Counted from the first letter of the stretch, positions 45,650 to 57,767 are shown. The stretch is DNA of 64,000 bases from Antilocapra americana (GCA_007570785.1 ML660774.1:4891433-4955432); one strand, 5' to 3'. Notes: generated by a model not told the origin, from the sequence alone. A program made the numbers and translations.

Positions 45650-46480
45650 TGTTTTCTACCAAATATCTATTTTAAGAACACATTAAAGAAAAGAAAAGGC
45701 TCAAAGCTTGCAACAATTGTTTAAATTTTATTCTTTGATATAAAATACTCTATCAGCAACTTTTAAATATTCACAATACAGTTTAACTATTTAGAGTCCA
45801 CTGCATATTAAGGTGCCTTGTAGAATTTTCATTTATTGGGGTTGGTAGGTAGAGAATACAAAATGAATTAAAAGAAGGTTGATGAACCTGGAAAAATAAA
45901 GAATGAGGCAAATGAGAAAACCATGTAATGTATAATCTTAGTTAATATTGACTCAAGAAAAGAATGGGATCAAATCAGTCATGTGATAATAAATGGTAGT
46001 GTTAATGTTCCAACGGTGAGCCAGAGACTTCTGGTTTGGAATGAAAGACGAAGTCCAGCTGCTTGTAAAGAGCACATCTAAAATAATTTTGTAATGTTTG
46101 AAAATATTATCATAAGATGAGCCTAGTAAATGTAAAACAAAGAGAAGGTGGGATTGCTTTACAGTATCATCTAAAGTGGAATTCAGTGTTATAATCATTA
46201 AACAGAACTAATGGGGTGTAATGGAAGCAGAAAAGTTTCTATTCACAAGAAGGTGAAGAACTGTAAACATGTTTGTACCAAGCAACATAGCTGTGGCATG
46301 CATAATGCAAACTATCCCAGAAGTACAGTTGGATAAAACCAAATGATAATGGCAATTTGGTGTGTAAAATTCTGAGTGCTGTCATTAAGTTGAGTGCAGT
46401 AAAGCAAGGATTTGTATAATATAGTACAATATAATCAGCAGATTTGTATGTGTATAGATAGATAATAGATGGGCAGAATT
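45650..46480. other. Unassigned AT-rich sequence
   Basis: Nothing recognised. An 81-codon minus ORF at 45953-46198 lacks a signature. Confidence 0.3.
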
Positions 46481-46484
46481 ATCA

Positions 46485-46692
46485 ATATTCAGTAAACTAT
46501 CATATCATGCTTCCTATATGCTAGGTATTATTACAGTTTGACATATTAATTCATACAGTTCTCATAATAGTCTTCTAACGATGGGGAAACTGAGATACTA
46601 ATTGGACAGATAATTTGCTCAGGGCTTCCAAATGGAGAGTAATAGAACCGGACCTAACCCAGCTGGTCTGCCTCTAAGGGCCTGTGGTCTTA
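46485..46692 (-). repeat. MIR, antisense
   Basis: cttcctatatgctaggtatt, ctcataatagtcttctaacg atggggaaactgagatact and gcctctaagggcc fit the antisense MIR order from 3' end to head. Confidence 0.75.
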
Positions 46693-49473
46693 AAACTCTT
46701 AGACATCATCGTGCCTACAGAATATAATTTTTCTTATTCCATAAAAAAAATGTCAAACTGCTCATGAACTAATCAAGACAAACTAACAAATTCGAAAACA
46801 TAGAGACCTATAATCAATATTTTCTGAGCATAATTCAGTAAAACCAAAAGTCAAAAGCCACCAACAAAAGATCTCCCTTTCCTCCCCTCGAAAATCTCAA
46901 CCTGTACACTTAGAAACCTATTGTAATTAATTACTGGATGGAAACAAAAGGATCCCCAAACTAAGATTAAAAATAATTTAGCAATTAAATATGCCATAAT
47001 TATTCATCTTAATACATGACACTTTTCACTCACCATGTTATAGTTTTTAAATTGCTATAAAATTTCTAAATATTCTCCCTAATTCCCTTTATTTCTACTA
47101 ATCTAGTCACTTAGGTATATCTATGTTGAATTTAATAGACCCCAACTGGATAATTTCCCACTGTTAACAGAGAATTAATTTTATATCTTTGGAAGTATAT
47201 ATTATTTGTAGTTCAATTTCTCCTAAGTTGGATCCATTATGGTTATGATAGTAGGATGTGTGCCCTAAAATTTTTAATCAGTTCAGTTTCAGAAGTCATT
47301 TTATAGCTTCAAGGAAGGAAGTGAGGCTTCCTAGTCACTACCAAGAAGTTTGAGGATAAGTAGGATATGGCAAATTTGACCAATGAGCTGTTATTTCTTA
47401 TGATTCACCAGTGTGTGATGATCCACCATATGGTGATGATTATCTTATCTGACGTTTTACTACTTTCTTTACCAGAAGTTTTGACCCACATAGATTATTA
47501 TACATTCTTTGATTTTTTCTTCCATTATATTTATATATGTAAATATATATATATGTATGTATATATCTATAGATAGATGTGTATTTATATATAAATTATA
47601 CATACACTGAATAACCATTTAGGTATTAATAATTCTTTTTTGTATCATTCATAATTAATTTAGTTGTCCCTAATTTAACCAAATCACTCTAAATATTTCT
47701 GTATTATCAGTTGCTTAGTCAAGGCAAGAGTTCACAGTTTTATTGATCTTTATATTTTTACTCTCAATTATACTAAGCTAGTTGGAAGCAAACCTCATCA
47801 TTATTGCTCTCACAGTATATTATCATTGTCATGGTTATCGATGGCTAAAATAAAAAATGTGTTCATGCAGGGAGATGAATCATCTCTCCTAACTGCCATG
47901 TAAAGTAAATGGCAGGCTGGAGTCATGACATTTAGGAATGAGGTCCACATAAACAAATGTGCAGCCGTGCATGGGCTGTTAGGTCATTGGTTTCCTGCAC
48001 GATGCAGCAAGCACTGGTCATTTGCATGCCACAATTCACTGTGGAAACAAGACAGAAAAATTTATTTTATCCATCATTAATAATTGATTACCAGAAAAAA
48101 AATGATCATTTGAGAGCCTGATTTTAAAGTAGTCTTCTTATATCCACATCCATATCCCACTAACATTTTATATCTGAAAATATATACATAATTCTAAGAT
48201 AACATCTAAAAAAACTGTTTTTAATACCCAAATCATATTATGGCAATTGTACGATATCCTTCACTCCCAATTATGCTTGAGAAAATCCTCACAGTCTATA
48301 AATGATTTCTCAAAATATTTTCAATTGCATGCTGCCTCTTGTCAAGTATTCCTAAGCATTTGGTATATATGCTGTGTTTCTAGGTTTGGGGGGATGGTTG
48401 GAGACTGTCTATTTTTAAATGCATAATGCGTTCTCTAGCACGTAGTGTTTATATTTAAAACCTGAGTCTAACTGTCCAATATATTGGTGACATTTAGAAT
48501 ATGTCATCCATCACCTTAAATATCAATTCAAGAAATACTTCTAGGGTATTAGGATTCTTTCTAATAATATCTTGATTTCATTGTTAACGGATAAGTTCTA
48601 GTGACCACTTTGATGGTCGCCTTGGGATCCCAAGTGATCTACTTGGGATCATTGGGTAATCTTGAATTCTCATAAGAAATTATTGTTTCCCACCACACAT
48701 GAGACATTCAGGCACTGCCAGTTAGTATCAGAGGTCTCTGTAGGCTTTCTTCACCTTCCTGTGAGAGCACACAGTTTGAAAATTCCTCCGAGGTCATTCT
48801 GAAGTGATGTGAAAATGAGATATTTTCTGGTCTAATGGGTGGTTAACAGCAGAATTAGACTCTGTGTTCCTAAACGCTCTCTCCTTCACTACCAAGTATA
48901 TTACAGCACAGGATAAGTATTTGAATGTATTGTGAGTGAGTCAAAGTGTCTTGAGTACACATGTATTCATTTCAACATCACCTGGATTTCCTTCACTCCT
49001 CTCCACACTTCAGATTGTTTCTTGGGGCATTGATGTTTAATGCATCATTCTCTCCATTAGGAAGGGTCAGCCTGAGTCAAATCTGCCATGGTTTGCAGAC
49101 TCCGTCCTAGTGGCAGTTGATTTGGGAGGACTGTTTTGCCTTAGGCAAGCCGATCAGCTTTACTTTAGGTCCAGCTAATGACAGAGCTAAGAGTTTACTT
49201 GAGCTGAAATCCAGCTTCCTTAATTCTGAAGTGAGAAGCAAGGGGAGAACAGAGACCCTTGTGTCTTTTTCCACAGCATCAAAACTCATCAGGTTACTAT
49301 TGCAAAATTATCTGCATTTTCACCCCATCATTATAACTTTTTCTTTACTAGTGGGTTTTGCAAATTGAATCAATTACTGATAAAGAACAGAAGCTGCAGA
49401 ACAGATATGGCTGGAAATGGGGCAAAATTCTTGGGTAGCTTTTAATTCTCCCATGGTGTTTGAGTCAAAGTGT
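46693..49473. other. Unassigned intergenic sequence
   Basis: About 2.8 kb with TA-rich microsatellite-like sequence at 47527-47600, an octamer ATTTGCAT at 48020-48027 inside a balanced block (47870-48060), and a palindrome cluster at 48621-48650. ORFs at 49107-49368 overlap on both strands without a domain. Confidence 0.35.
48621..48650. repeat. Compact palindrome cluster
   Basis: cttgggatcccaag (48621-48634) is a perfect 14-bp palindrome. Its right half also pairs with the next copy: gatcccaagt (48626-48635) and acttgggatc (48641-48650) are exact reverse complements around the loop gatct. Two mutually exclusive hairpins share one arm. Confidence 0.95.
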
Positions 49474-49648
49474 AGGGATGGGCACGAGGAGAAGGGGGCA
49501 ACAGAGGATGAGATGGTCAGATGGCATCACTGACTCAATGGATATGAGTTTGAGCAAACCCTAGGTGAGAGTGATAGTCATGGAAGCCTGGCGTGCTTCA
49601 GTTCATGGGGTTGCAAAGAGTCAGACACGACTTAGCAACTGAATAACA
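49474..49648 (+). mobile_element. BovB LINE 3' tail fragment
   Basis: agaggatgagatggtcagat ggcatcactgactcaatgga and gttgcaaagagtcagacacg acttagcaactga. It is a very short 5'-truncated copy ending in an aac-rich tail. Confidence 0.9.
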
Positions 49649-49723
49649 ACAACAGGGGAGATATTGTTACCTGTAGGAATTTAAGGCATAATCACAGATA
49701 GCTGTGATTATCACAATATATAG

Positions 49724-49942
49724 AGTGCTTCCCAGGTGGTTCAGTGGTAAAGAATCCGCCTGCCAATGCAGGAGACCCAGGACACATGGGTTTGTTCCTT
49801 GTGTTGGGAAGATCCCCTGGAGGAGGAAATGACCACCCATTCCAGTATTCTTGCCTGGAAAAATCCCAAGGACAGGGGAGCTTGGCTGGCTATGGTCCAT
49901 AAGTTCACAAAGAGTCAGACACAATGAGCAACTGAGCATGAC
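49724..49942 (+). mobile_element. Bov-tA SINE
   Basis: tgcttcccaggtggttcagt ggtaaagaatccgcctg head, body ccattccagtattcttgcct, tail cacaatgagcaactgagcat. Flanks acaatatata (49713-49722) and acaacatata (from about 49942) are a near match and probably the target duplication. Confidence 0.93.
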
Positions 49943-50429
49943 AACATATATATTAGAAACAGTGACAGCCTAGAAAATGTAATTAATTATATTTATTAGC
50001 AATTCATATTCAGCTTCGGGTGGAAAAGAAATCACTGAATAGAAAAAATATGGTTGAAAACTTATGGAACAAATATGACATATTAAATAATTTTTGTTGC
50101 AATATCTTGGCAAGTAGATAGAAGACCATCCTGAGTGATGGTGATTGTTTCTATTTGATACAGAAATAGTAATGTCCTCTTTTATCTAAGGAAAAGGTCG
50201 AGTTCCATGGAGAATTAAAGTACCATAACCTAAAAAACAATCAGGAAATTTTAGCATAAAGTCAAGTAATTTGAACTTGGTATGGTAGATTATAAATGCA
50301 TTGGATTGATTTTAATGTTCTTTCCAGTTACTTTCTCAGTCATTATCATGATCATCATTTTAATCCTTTCTCTTCATCACCAAATAAACGTAGTGTTTAT
50401 CAAATACTCATAAAATAATTAGCATAATT
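49943..50429. other. Unassigned AT-rich sequence
   Basis: Nothing recognised between the SINE and the DNA transposon. Confidence 0.3.
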
Positions 50430-50437
50430 TCCTAGAT

Positions 50438-50760
50438 AGGGAGTCAGCAAACTGCAACCCCCAGGTCAAACCTGCCCATTTCCTGTTTTTATGTACCTTA
50501 TGAGCTAAGAATTTTTTTATATGATTGAAAAAACTCAAAAACAAGTAAAATTTGTGACATGTGAAAACTACACAAAATTCAAATTTCATTGTCCCTAAAT
50601 AAAATCTGACTGGAACGCAGCCACACTTACCGCTTATGTGGTCTTCAGCGCCTCTGTTGACTGCACCTTCAGAGCTGAGTGGTGAGAACAGAAAGTGTGT
50701 GCTCTGCAAAACCTTAAATATTTACAGTCTGGCCCATTCAGAACAAGTTTGACAACCCCT
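50438..50760. mobile_element. hAT-type DNA transposon with terminal inverted repeats
   Basis: A 323-bp non-autonomous element. Left end agggagtcagcaaactgc and right end acaagtttgacaacccct are imperfect inverted repeats of the agggg(t)cggcaaact type. Internal text (atgattgaaaaaactcaaaa, cctaaataaaatctgactgg, cttaaatatttacagtctgg) matches a common mammalian Charlie-like element. 8-bp flanks tcctagat (50430-50437) and ttccagat (50761-50768) agree at 6 of 8, as expected for an old hAT insertion. The family name (MER58-like?) is uncertain. The 96-codon minus ORF across it is incidental. Confidence 0.85.
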
Positions 50761-50768
50761 TTCCAGAT

Positions 50769-52288
50769 GATTAACATCCCATTTAGCAGCAACTCAGTTT
50801 AAAACCAGAGTCAAAATTATTTGGCAAAATCATATTACCATCTATTCTAGGAATCTTAATTTGGAAACTTTAATTTGGGTTCTTACTCAGTTGTGGAAGC
50901 ATGTATGAACTCAGAGAGGACGTTGACATACACGCTGGCAGAACTGTTATAGATCATTTTGATTGTGACTTTCTACAAAGCCAGCATTTGCTGCCTAGAG
51001 CTGATTTGTCCGCTGAAAAATAAAAACGAATAATTGCTCTTATTTGATCTCCTTGCTTATAGAATAGTTTACATGTAGTAGAACAATTCTGATTTGACTC
51101 AGGGCTGCATTATAACATTTTGCTCTTCTGAAAGAAAGATTTTTCAAGTGGAAAATTCAAATTAAGGTGTCATTTGTCATGTCTTTATTTTTTTTACATA
51201 TGATAAAATTTTATATTAACAAATTTAAAATGTCCTAATGATTATAAAACATACACTAAGAAAGATATACATGAAAAAAAAGGGATTTGTTCCTTAATGG
51301 TTAACAAACATTGTAAAAAGAATAATCTCTGAAGGCCTTTTTATACCCTTCCTTGATTTATGTGCTTCCACTTATTTGCATGTTACTTCCTTTTAAAGAT
51401 ATATAATTTTGTGACATAAAATAGTATACTATGAAATTGTGAGTAACAGCAATTTTCAGTGGTTTCATTTAACAGCAACTAAAAACACAACTAATTTTCA
51501 AATATGTAAGCTTAGAGTAATTATTTTAAAGTTGATACTTTGTCTGGTCATCTGATGGAGAATGTGGTTGGTAAATCCACTGTAATTTAGTTACCATCTC
51601 CATATAATTATAAGAATTATTTTTTAGCAACTATTCCATGAGCAGATGGCTATTTTGTATGTTTATCAAAAATCTTTATGAATTGTTAGAGAATGACTAC
51701 AAACATGTGACTTTGGGCATTATCCATAAACTACATGCCTCTTAAAAACAGTTTGCCAATTTAAACTCACATAGGTCATTTCCTGTTAAGGAAAAATGGG
51801 ATTAGCAATTTTAAAAATTTATTCTGTATTGTTTGATTCAGAAAAATGTTCCTGAGTGCTATGTTTTTTCCAATAAACATTTATTTTGTTGTGTAACATC
51901 CTAATTTATACAGATTTTTAAAATTTGATTGTGAGGGCTCATCTCTTGGCAAATGTTTAGTATGCATTATATATAAAGTAGACACATGTTTAAACATAAC
52001 AAGCAGGATCCATGATATAAGATCCTTTAAATATGATGAAAAGATGGGATTGTTTCTTAATTTATGAAAATCATTTATTTCTTACTCATTAGAAAGAAAA
52101 ATAGTCATTCAGAAAATTATCACATTGAGATTAATTGTTACTAGAGAAACTTTCATGAATCTCCAACTCTGAATGAAAGATAAGCAAAAAAAATTCAATA
52201 GGTTACTACCTATAGAATAGCAGTGTTTAAGGTGACTTAACAAATGTTGATTTAAGAAGAAGCAAATTTCTTTTTCCCCAAATGATTT
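50769..52288. other. Unassigned AT-rich intergenic sequence
   Basis: Nothing recognised over 1.5 kb. Confidence 0.3.
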
Positions 52289-52398
52289 CTACATGTATAC
52301 CTGTGGCCAATTCAGGTTAATGTATGGCAAAAAACCATCACAATATTGTAAAGTAATTATCCTTCAATTAAAATGAATTAATTAATTAAAAAATAAAG
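52289..52398 (+). mobile_element. Ruminant L1 3' terminal fragment
   Basis: acatgtatacctgtggccaa ttcaggttaatgtatggc and aatattgtaaagtaattatc cttcaattaaaa match the last ~100 bp of L1_BT. An attaattaattaaaaaataa tail follows. Confidence 0.85.
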
Positions 52399-52609
52399 AG
52401 GTGGTCCACTGTAGAAGAGGTGCTAATGATATTTTGCATACATACCTGGTTTGGGGATTTATAAAATGTTAAATTATGCCCCTATAAGTGATTAAAACTA
52501 CTACAAGGGCACAACTCTCTCTAAGTCCACCACTGTGTTTATCCATACATGCTATACTTTTTTTCCTCCAGTAAACACTTTCCTAGTCTCACTACTTTCT
52601 GTTTTTGTG

Positions 52610-52741
52610 GGAATTCTTTTCTGTCCCTGGTGGTCCAGTGGTTAGCATTCTGCTCTCTCATTTCCATGGCCTGACCTCAGTCTCTGGCAACTGAAGCCCT
52701 GCTTCAAGCAAGCCACTGCAGGCCGAGGCCACATGAGATCA
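52610..52741 (+). mobile_element. CHR-type tRNA-derived SINE, degenerate
   Basis: ctgtccctggtggtccagtg gttagcattctgctctctca head, then tctctggcaactgaagccct and ccactgcaggccgaggccac. Same family as 28861-28988. Confidence 0.75.
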
Positions 52742-53197
52742 CATTCTTGGACTATACTTTCGAGATGCACTAGGTTAGGCATTCATTTTTTGAGAGAATT
52801 ATGATTTTTGGATAATTCCAGAAATGCTTACCTTCATGACTTATTTCTATGTATTCTATTGACTTACATGAGAAGGCCATATTGATTTGGTTAGGGAGAT
52901 TGAGAGAAATAATTGCATATGAAGAACATCCATGAAAATGATTATACATCTTTAGACCTAAGAAAAATCTATGTGTGTACAGAATATAAATGTAAGCTAA
53001 TGCATGTTGACACATAACAATTTCGGCCTCAACAGGTGACAAATGTTTATTTAATTGAAAACTCTAGAAAAGGTAATTGAAACTTTGTTCTATTAACAGA
53101 CACTCTTGAATATCAAAAACTACTCAATTTGAAGATCATTTAACCAAATTTTGGATAAAGAACATAAAGTGCAATTATTTTAGGATATTTCTTTAAG
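52742..53197. other. Unassigned AT-rich sequence
   Basis: A 90-codon minus ORF (52770-53042) without a domain. Nothing else recognised. Confidence 0.3.
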
Positions 53198-53352
53198 CAG
53201 TAATTCCCTAAAAGGGGTAATTTTGTGCCCCAAAGGGTATACCCAGTGCCTGAAATTCACAAAGGGCTACATGTCTGAGGATTCACAAATAGCTCCCCAG
53301 CAATGAATTATCCAACCCGAAATGTCAGTAGTACTGAGGATGAGAATCCGTG
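53198..53352. mobile_element. MER20-type hAT-Charlie transposon
   Basis: cagtaattccctaaaagggg taattttgtgccccaaaggg at one end and gaattatccaacccgaaatg tcagtagtactgaggatgag at the other match MER20 ('aagaattatccggcccaaaatgtcaatagtgccgaggttgag'). It is internally shortened, and I cannot see a clean target duplication. Confidence 0.85.
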
Positions 53353-54219
53353 CTTCACAGTTTTATTTGAATAATTATTTGTTAAAACAATCCTGTCTAG
53401 AACATTCAGACTCTTTACTCATAAGTTTTGATAGAAAAATATATTTAATGCTTTAAAGGCAAAATTGTATTGTTTAGCAGTAAGATGAACTTTCTGAGTG
53501 AATCAAAACTCTAGATAAATGTCATATTTCCCAGAGTTTTTAGATTTTTTACTTCATTATCATTATGTTATGCTACAAGATCACTAGCAATTTATATTGC
53601 AAAATGGCATGCCTTTTTTCCATCAAACCAAAAGATATTCATAAGTATGCTTTTATTATGTAGGCAGTATCCCTATCAAAAACACAAATATCAAATGATT
53701 TATTATGATGCGATAGCATAGCATTAGACATAAAATATTTATGGGCATAGATGTTTTCACAATCTTTTGGGCAATTAAAATAGAAGAATAACATGACAAT
53801 ATAAAATCTCTAAAGAAAACGGGACCCATCTTGTCATCTCTCTCATTTACTTTATTTCCAATTCCTTTCCTTTGTTAAAAAAATTGTGGCTTAGAAATTT
53901 TGTTGTGTTGTGAATGTTTGAAAGCTTTCAAGAAAATGACATCTTCATTATTTCATGTTTTTCAAGTGCTTTTTCCTCTTTTAACGAAGGGTGTTTAAGC
54001 ATTTTGATATATGAATTTTCATTATGAAATTGATAGAAGTTTGTAACTTATAGAGTAGCCACTATTTTAAGGAGTTCATTTAAGCCAGTTTGCTCATTAT
54101 CTTTAAAAGATATTAATGCAAACAATCAACTCAATTTTTATGAAGAATTTCCTGGAAAAAGCATAAGGCTGATAGTCATGCACCATAAATTAAGCTTTGA
54201 AAAGTGGGGGGAAAAAAAG
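53353..54219. other. Unassigned AT-rich sequence
   Basis: Nothing recognised. Confidence 0.3.
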
Positions 54220-54418
54220 TGCTAGTAACTCAGTCGTGTCCAACTCTTTACAACCCATGGACTGTAGTCCACCTGGCTCCTCTGTCCATGAAAATCTCCA
54301 GACAAGAATACTGGAGTGGATAGCCATCCCCTTCTCCAAGGGGTCTTCCTGACCCAGGGATCAAACTCGGATCTCCTGCATTGCAGATTCCTTACCATCT
54401 GAGCCATCAGGGAAGCCC
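54220..54418 (-). mobile_element. Bov-tA SINE, antisense
   Basis: taactcagtcgtgtccaact tail, ccagacaagaatactggagt body, catctgagccatcagggaag head. Close to consensus. Confidence 0.94.
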
Positions 54419-54581
54419 TTAGTCTATCACTAAGAAATTATATAAACCTGAGTATTAAATACTCATACAAAGGAGAAATTGCTATATTTAAATTTTAAAC
54501 TTTAGACTCTACTCATCTAGGTTTTATCCTGGCTAAACCACTTAGGACTGTGGGTGCTTTCTTTACTTTGCTAACCTCTAT

Positions 54582-55837
54582 ATTCAGTTCAGTTCAGTCA
54601 CTCAGTCATGTCCATCTCTTTGTGACCCCATGGACTGCATCACACCAGGCCTCCCTGTCCATCACCAACTCCCAGAGTTTAATCAAACTCATGGCCATAG
54701 CGTTATTTATGCCATCCAGCCATCTCATCCTCTGTCATCCCCTTATCCTCCCGCCTTCAAACTTTTCCAACATCAGAGTCTTTTCCAATGAGTCAGCTCT
54801 TTGTATCAAGTGGTCAAAGGATTGGAGTTTCAGCTTCAGCATCAGTCCTTCCAATGAAGACTCAGGACTTATCTCCTTTAGGATGGACTGGTTAGATCTC
54901 CTTGCAGTCCAAGGGACTCTCAAGTCTTCTCCAACACCACAGTTCAAAAGCATCAATTCTTCGACACTCAGGTTTCTTTATAGTCCAACTCTCACATCCA
55001 TACATGACTGCTGGAAAAGCCATGGCCTTGACTAGATGGACCTTTGTTGGCAAAGTAATATCTCTGCATTTTAATATTCTGTCTAGGTTGTTCATAACCT
55101 TCCTTCCAAGGAGTAAGCTTCTTTCAATTTCATGGCTACAATCACCATCTGCAGTAATTTTGGAGCCCCAAAAAGTAAAGCCTCTCACTGTTTCCACTGT
55201 TTCCCCATCTATTTGCCATGAAGTGATGGGACTGGATGCCATGATCTTAGTTTTCTGAATGTTGAGTTTTAAGTCAACTTTTGCACTCTCCTCTTTCACT
55301 TTCATTAAGAGGTTCTGTAGTTCTTCTTTACTTTCTGCCATAAGGGAAGTGTCATCTGCATATCTGAGGTTATTGATATTTCTCCCAGCAATCTTGATTC
55401 CAGCTTGTGCTTCCTCCAGCCCAGCATTTCTCATGATGTACTCTGTGTATAAGTTAAGTAAGCAGGGTGACAATATACAGCCTTGACATACTCCTTTTCC
55501 TATTTTGAACCAGTCTGTTGTTCCATGCCCAGTTGTAACTGTTGCTTCCTGACCAGCATACAGGTTTCTCAGGAGGCAGGTCAGGTGATCTGGTATTCCC
55601 ATCTCTTTAAGAATTTTCCATAGTTTGTTGTGATCCACACAATCAAAGGCTTTGGCATAGTCAATAAAGCTGAAATAGATGTTTTTCTGGAACTCTCTTG
55701 CTTTTTCAGTGATCCAGCAGATGTTGGCCATTTGATCTCTGGTTCCTCTGCCTTTTCTAAAACCAGCTTGAACATCTGGAAGTTCATGGTTCACATACTG
55801 TTTTTCTGATCCACTTCTGCTTTAATGACTATGCCAA
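54582..55837 (-). mobile_element. BovB LINE with inverted 5' end
   Basis: 5'-truncated BovB with its tail at the left (attcagttcagttcagtcac). The main part ends near 55800. 55809-55837 then carries BovB RT sequence in the opposite orientation (ctgctttaatgactatgcca), which is also present in normal orientation at about 55640-55675. The whole unit is flanked by aacctctat (54573-54581) and aacctctgt (55838-55846). This is the footprint of twin priming. Confidence 0.92.
54892..55794 (-). pseudogene. BovB reverse transcriptase, longest open frame (300 aa)
   Basis: The best-preserved RT in the window: one 300-codon frame from NHELPDVQAGFRKGRGTRDQ through motif A (FSFIDYAKAFDCVDHNK), motif B region (QGCILSPCLLNLY), motif C (RYADDTSLMAES, intact YADD) and SGPITSWQIDGET-like SPITSWQIDGET to MYGCESWTIKKPE. 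It lacks endonuclease, linker and the RT fingers because the element is truncated. It is broken at about 54925 by a 2-bp loss (ctcaagtc against ctcaagagtc in related copies), after which the C-terminal part (RVPWTARRSNQSILKEISPE) is in another frame at 54735-54956. Not functional; the start ATG is internal. Confidence 0.92.
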
Positions 55838-55846
55838 AACCTCTGT

Positions 55847-56865
55847 GTTACCAACTGAAAAATGCAAATGATAGCAACATCTTTTCCCTCACAGGGCTAA
55901 ACATTTTGACTCTTTAGCATTTCATGAAAAGTATTTATAACTGTTATTAAAGCATTTTCTGAATCTAAAATCTAATTATACTTCAACAGATTCAAATGTT
56001 AGGTATTTACTTAAACCTTCCAGATATATCCATATCCAGGTTTAAATAGTTGAATTGGCTCTTATCATTTCTGTATGGCCTTTAATACCTAATTCATTAC
56101 ACTGTTTTTTGATTATCAATTTCTGGGGGCAAAGAAATATAGTCAACATGTACTATTATACACAGATAGGATTTAGGAAACAAGGTGTGTGTTTCTGTTT
56201 CTTGTTTCATTATCTACTATACCCATTTCTTGAAGAGTTTATTCATAATTCTTGAGTTAGCCAATATTGATTAAACTTACAGAGCCTAAAATTAAGGGAC
56301 AACATGTCATCTATTTGTGAGTCAGTAACATAGTACAATTTAGGAAAGTAAAAATTCAGTCACATTAAGTATTCATAAAACACATTGGGCCTCTTAGTGG
56401 TAGTGGCCCCAGAGAGTGAGATTAGATAAAATCTATTTCTTGGATATGCAACTTAGGGGTCTGAGGAAATCTTGGAGGGAAGATCCATAAACAAGATCAT
56501 CCTATTTACAGAAAAGATGTTTCAGGAAAGGATTAAAAATTACCATGTAGAAGAGAAGATTGAGAGGTTATATAAATTAAAAAATAACTTACAGAGAATG
56601 GTGACTATTCATAACATTTTCAAAGAAAAAATAAATTGGCTTACATTATGATTGGGGGAAAAAACTGTGATTTGATGCAGTTAACTGTGATAAGACTAAC
56701 ACTTTACAGAACTATCTTAAGAATGAGGAAGTACAAAGATAGATATGTTCTCATCATCACATTCAAGAAATGTATAATCTAGTATGATGGAAAACATATA
56801 TACATATCCCCAGAAACACTCTCTGACTATATGCCAGTGCATTAGCTTTTGAGACTATTCTTATT
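55847..56865. other. Unassigned AT-rich sequence
   Basis: Nothing recognised. A 66-codon ORF at 56055-56255 lacks a signature. Confidence 0.3.
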
Positions 56866-56910
56866 ACAATTAATAGAAACTACCTTAAGAACTTACTATT
56901 TGCCAAGCAT
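56866..56910 (-). repeat. MIR 3' end, antisense (left part)
   Basis: taagaacttactatttgcca agcat matches antisense MIR ('gagcgcttactatgtgccaggcac'). The element is cut at 56911 by a BovB and resumes at 57768. Confidence 0.7.
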
Positions 56911-57761
56911 ATGTGAAATGCTGAACTGAATGGAGCACAAGCTGGAAGCAAAATTGCAGGGAGGAATATCAATAACCTCAGATATGCAGAGGACACCACC
57001 CTTATGGCAGAAAGTGAAGAAGAGCTAAAGAGCCTCTTGATGAACGTAAAAGAAGAGAGTGAAAAAGTTGGCTTAAAATTCAACATTCAAAAAATGAGGA
57101 TCATGGCATCTGGTCCCATCACTTCATGGCAAATAGATGAGGAAACAGTGACAGACTTTATTTTCCTGGGCTCCAGCATCACTGCAGATGGTGACTTCAG
57201 CCATGAAAGTAAAAGACACTTGCTCCTTGGAAGAAAAGCTATTGATCAATCTAGACAGCATATTAAAAAGCAGAGACATTACTTTGCCGACAAAGGTCCA
57301 TCTAGTCAAAGCTATGGTGTTTCCAGTAGTCATGTATGTATGAGAGAGTCATGCATGGAATGTGACCATAAAGAAGGCTGAATCCCATAGAAATGATGCT
57401 TTTTAACTGTGGTGTTGGAGAAGACTCTTGATAGTCCCTTGGACTGCAAGGAAATCAAACTAGTAAATCCTAAAAGAAACCAGCCCTGAATATTTATTGG
57501 AAGGACTGATGCTGAAGCTGAAATTCCAATACTTTGGCCACCTGATGCAAAGAATTTACTCATTGGAAAAGGCCCTGATGCTGGAAAAGATTGAAAGTGG
57601 GAAGAGAAGGGGACGACAGAGGATGAGATGGTTGGATGGCATCACCGACTCGATGGATATGTATTTCAGCAAGCTCCAGGAGGTAGTTATGGATAGGGAG
57701 GCCTGGTGTGGTGCAGTCCATGGGGTAACAAAGAATTGGACTGAGTGACTGAACTGAACTA
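56911..57761 (+). mobile_element. BovB LINE inserted in a MIR
   Basis: 851-bp 5'-truncated BovB from mid-RT (gctgaactgaatggagcaca) to the tail (gactgagtgactgaactgaa). It is flanked by aagcat at 56905-56910 and 57762-57767. It carries the RT motif C region and C-terminus. Confidence 0.93.
57004..57381 (+). pseudogene. BovB RT remnant (57-kb copy)
   Basis: 125 codons starting just after motif C: MAESEEELKSLLMNVKEESEKVG then SGPITSWQIDEE and LLGRKAI, where the frame leaves the BovB reading. Motif C itself, just upstream, reads RYAEDT from agatatgcagaggacacc, so the first catalytic Asp of YADD is Glu in this copy. Dead by truncation, substitution and frameshift. Confidence 0.85.
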
Positions 57762-57767
57762 AAGCAT

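Noticed and set aside
54892..55794. Intact, mobilisation-competent BovB
   Set aside because: The 300-codon frame keeps YADD, but the endonuclease is absent, the 5' end is inverted and the C-terminus is frameshifted.
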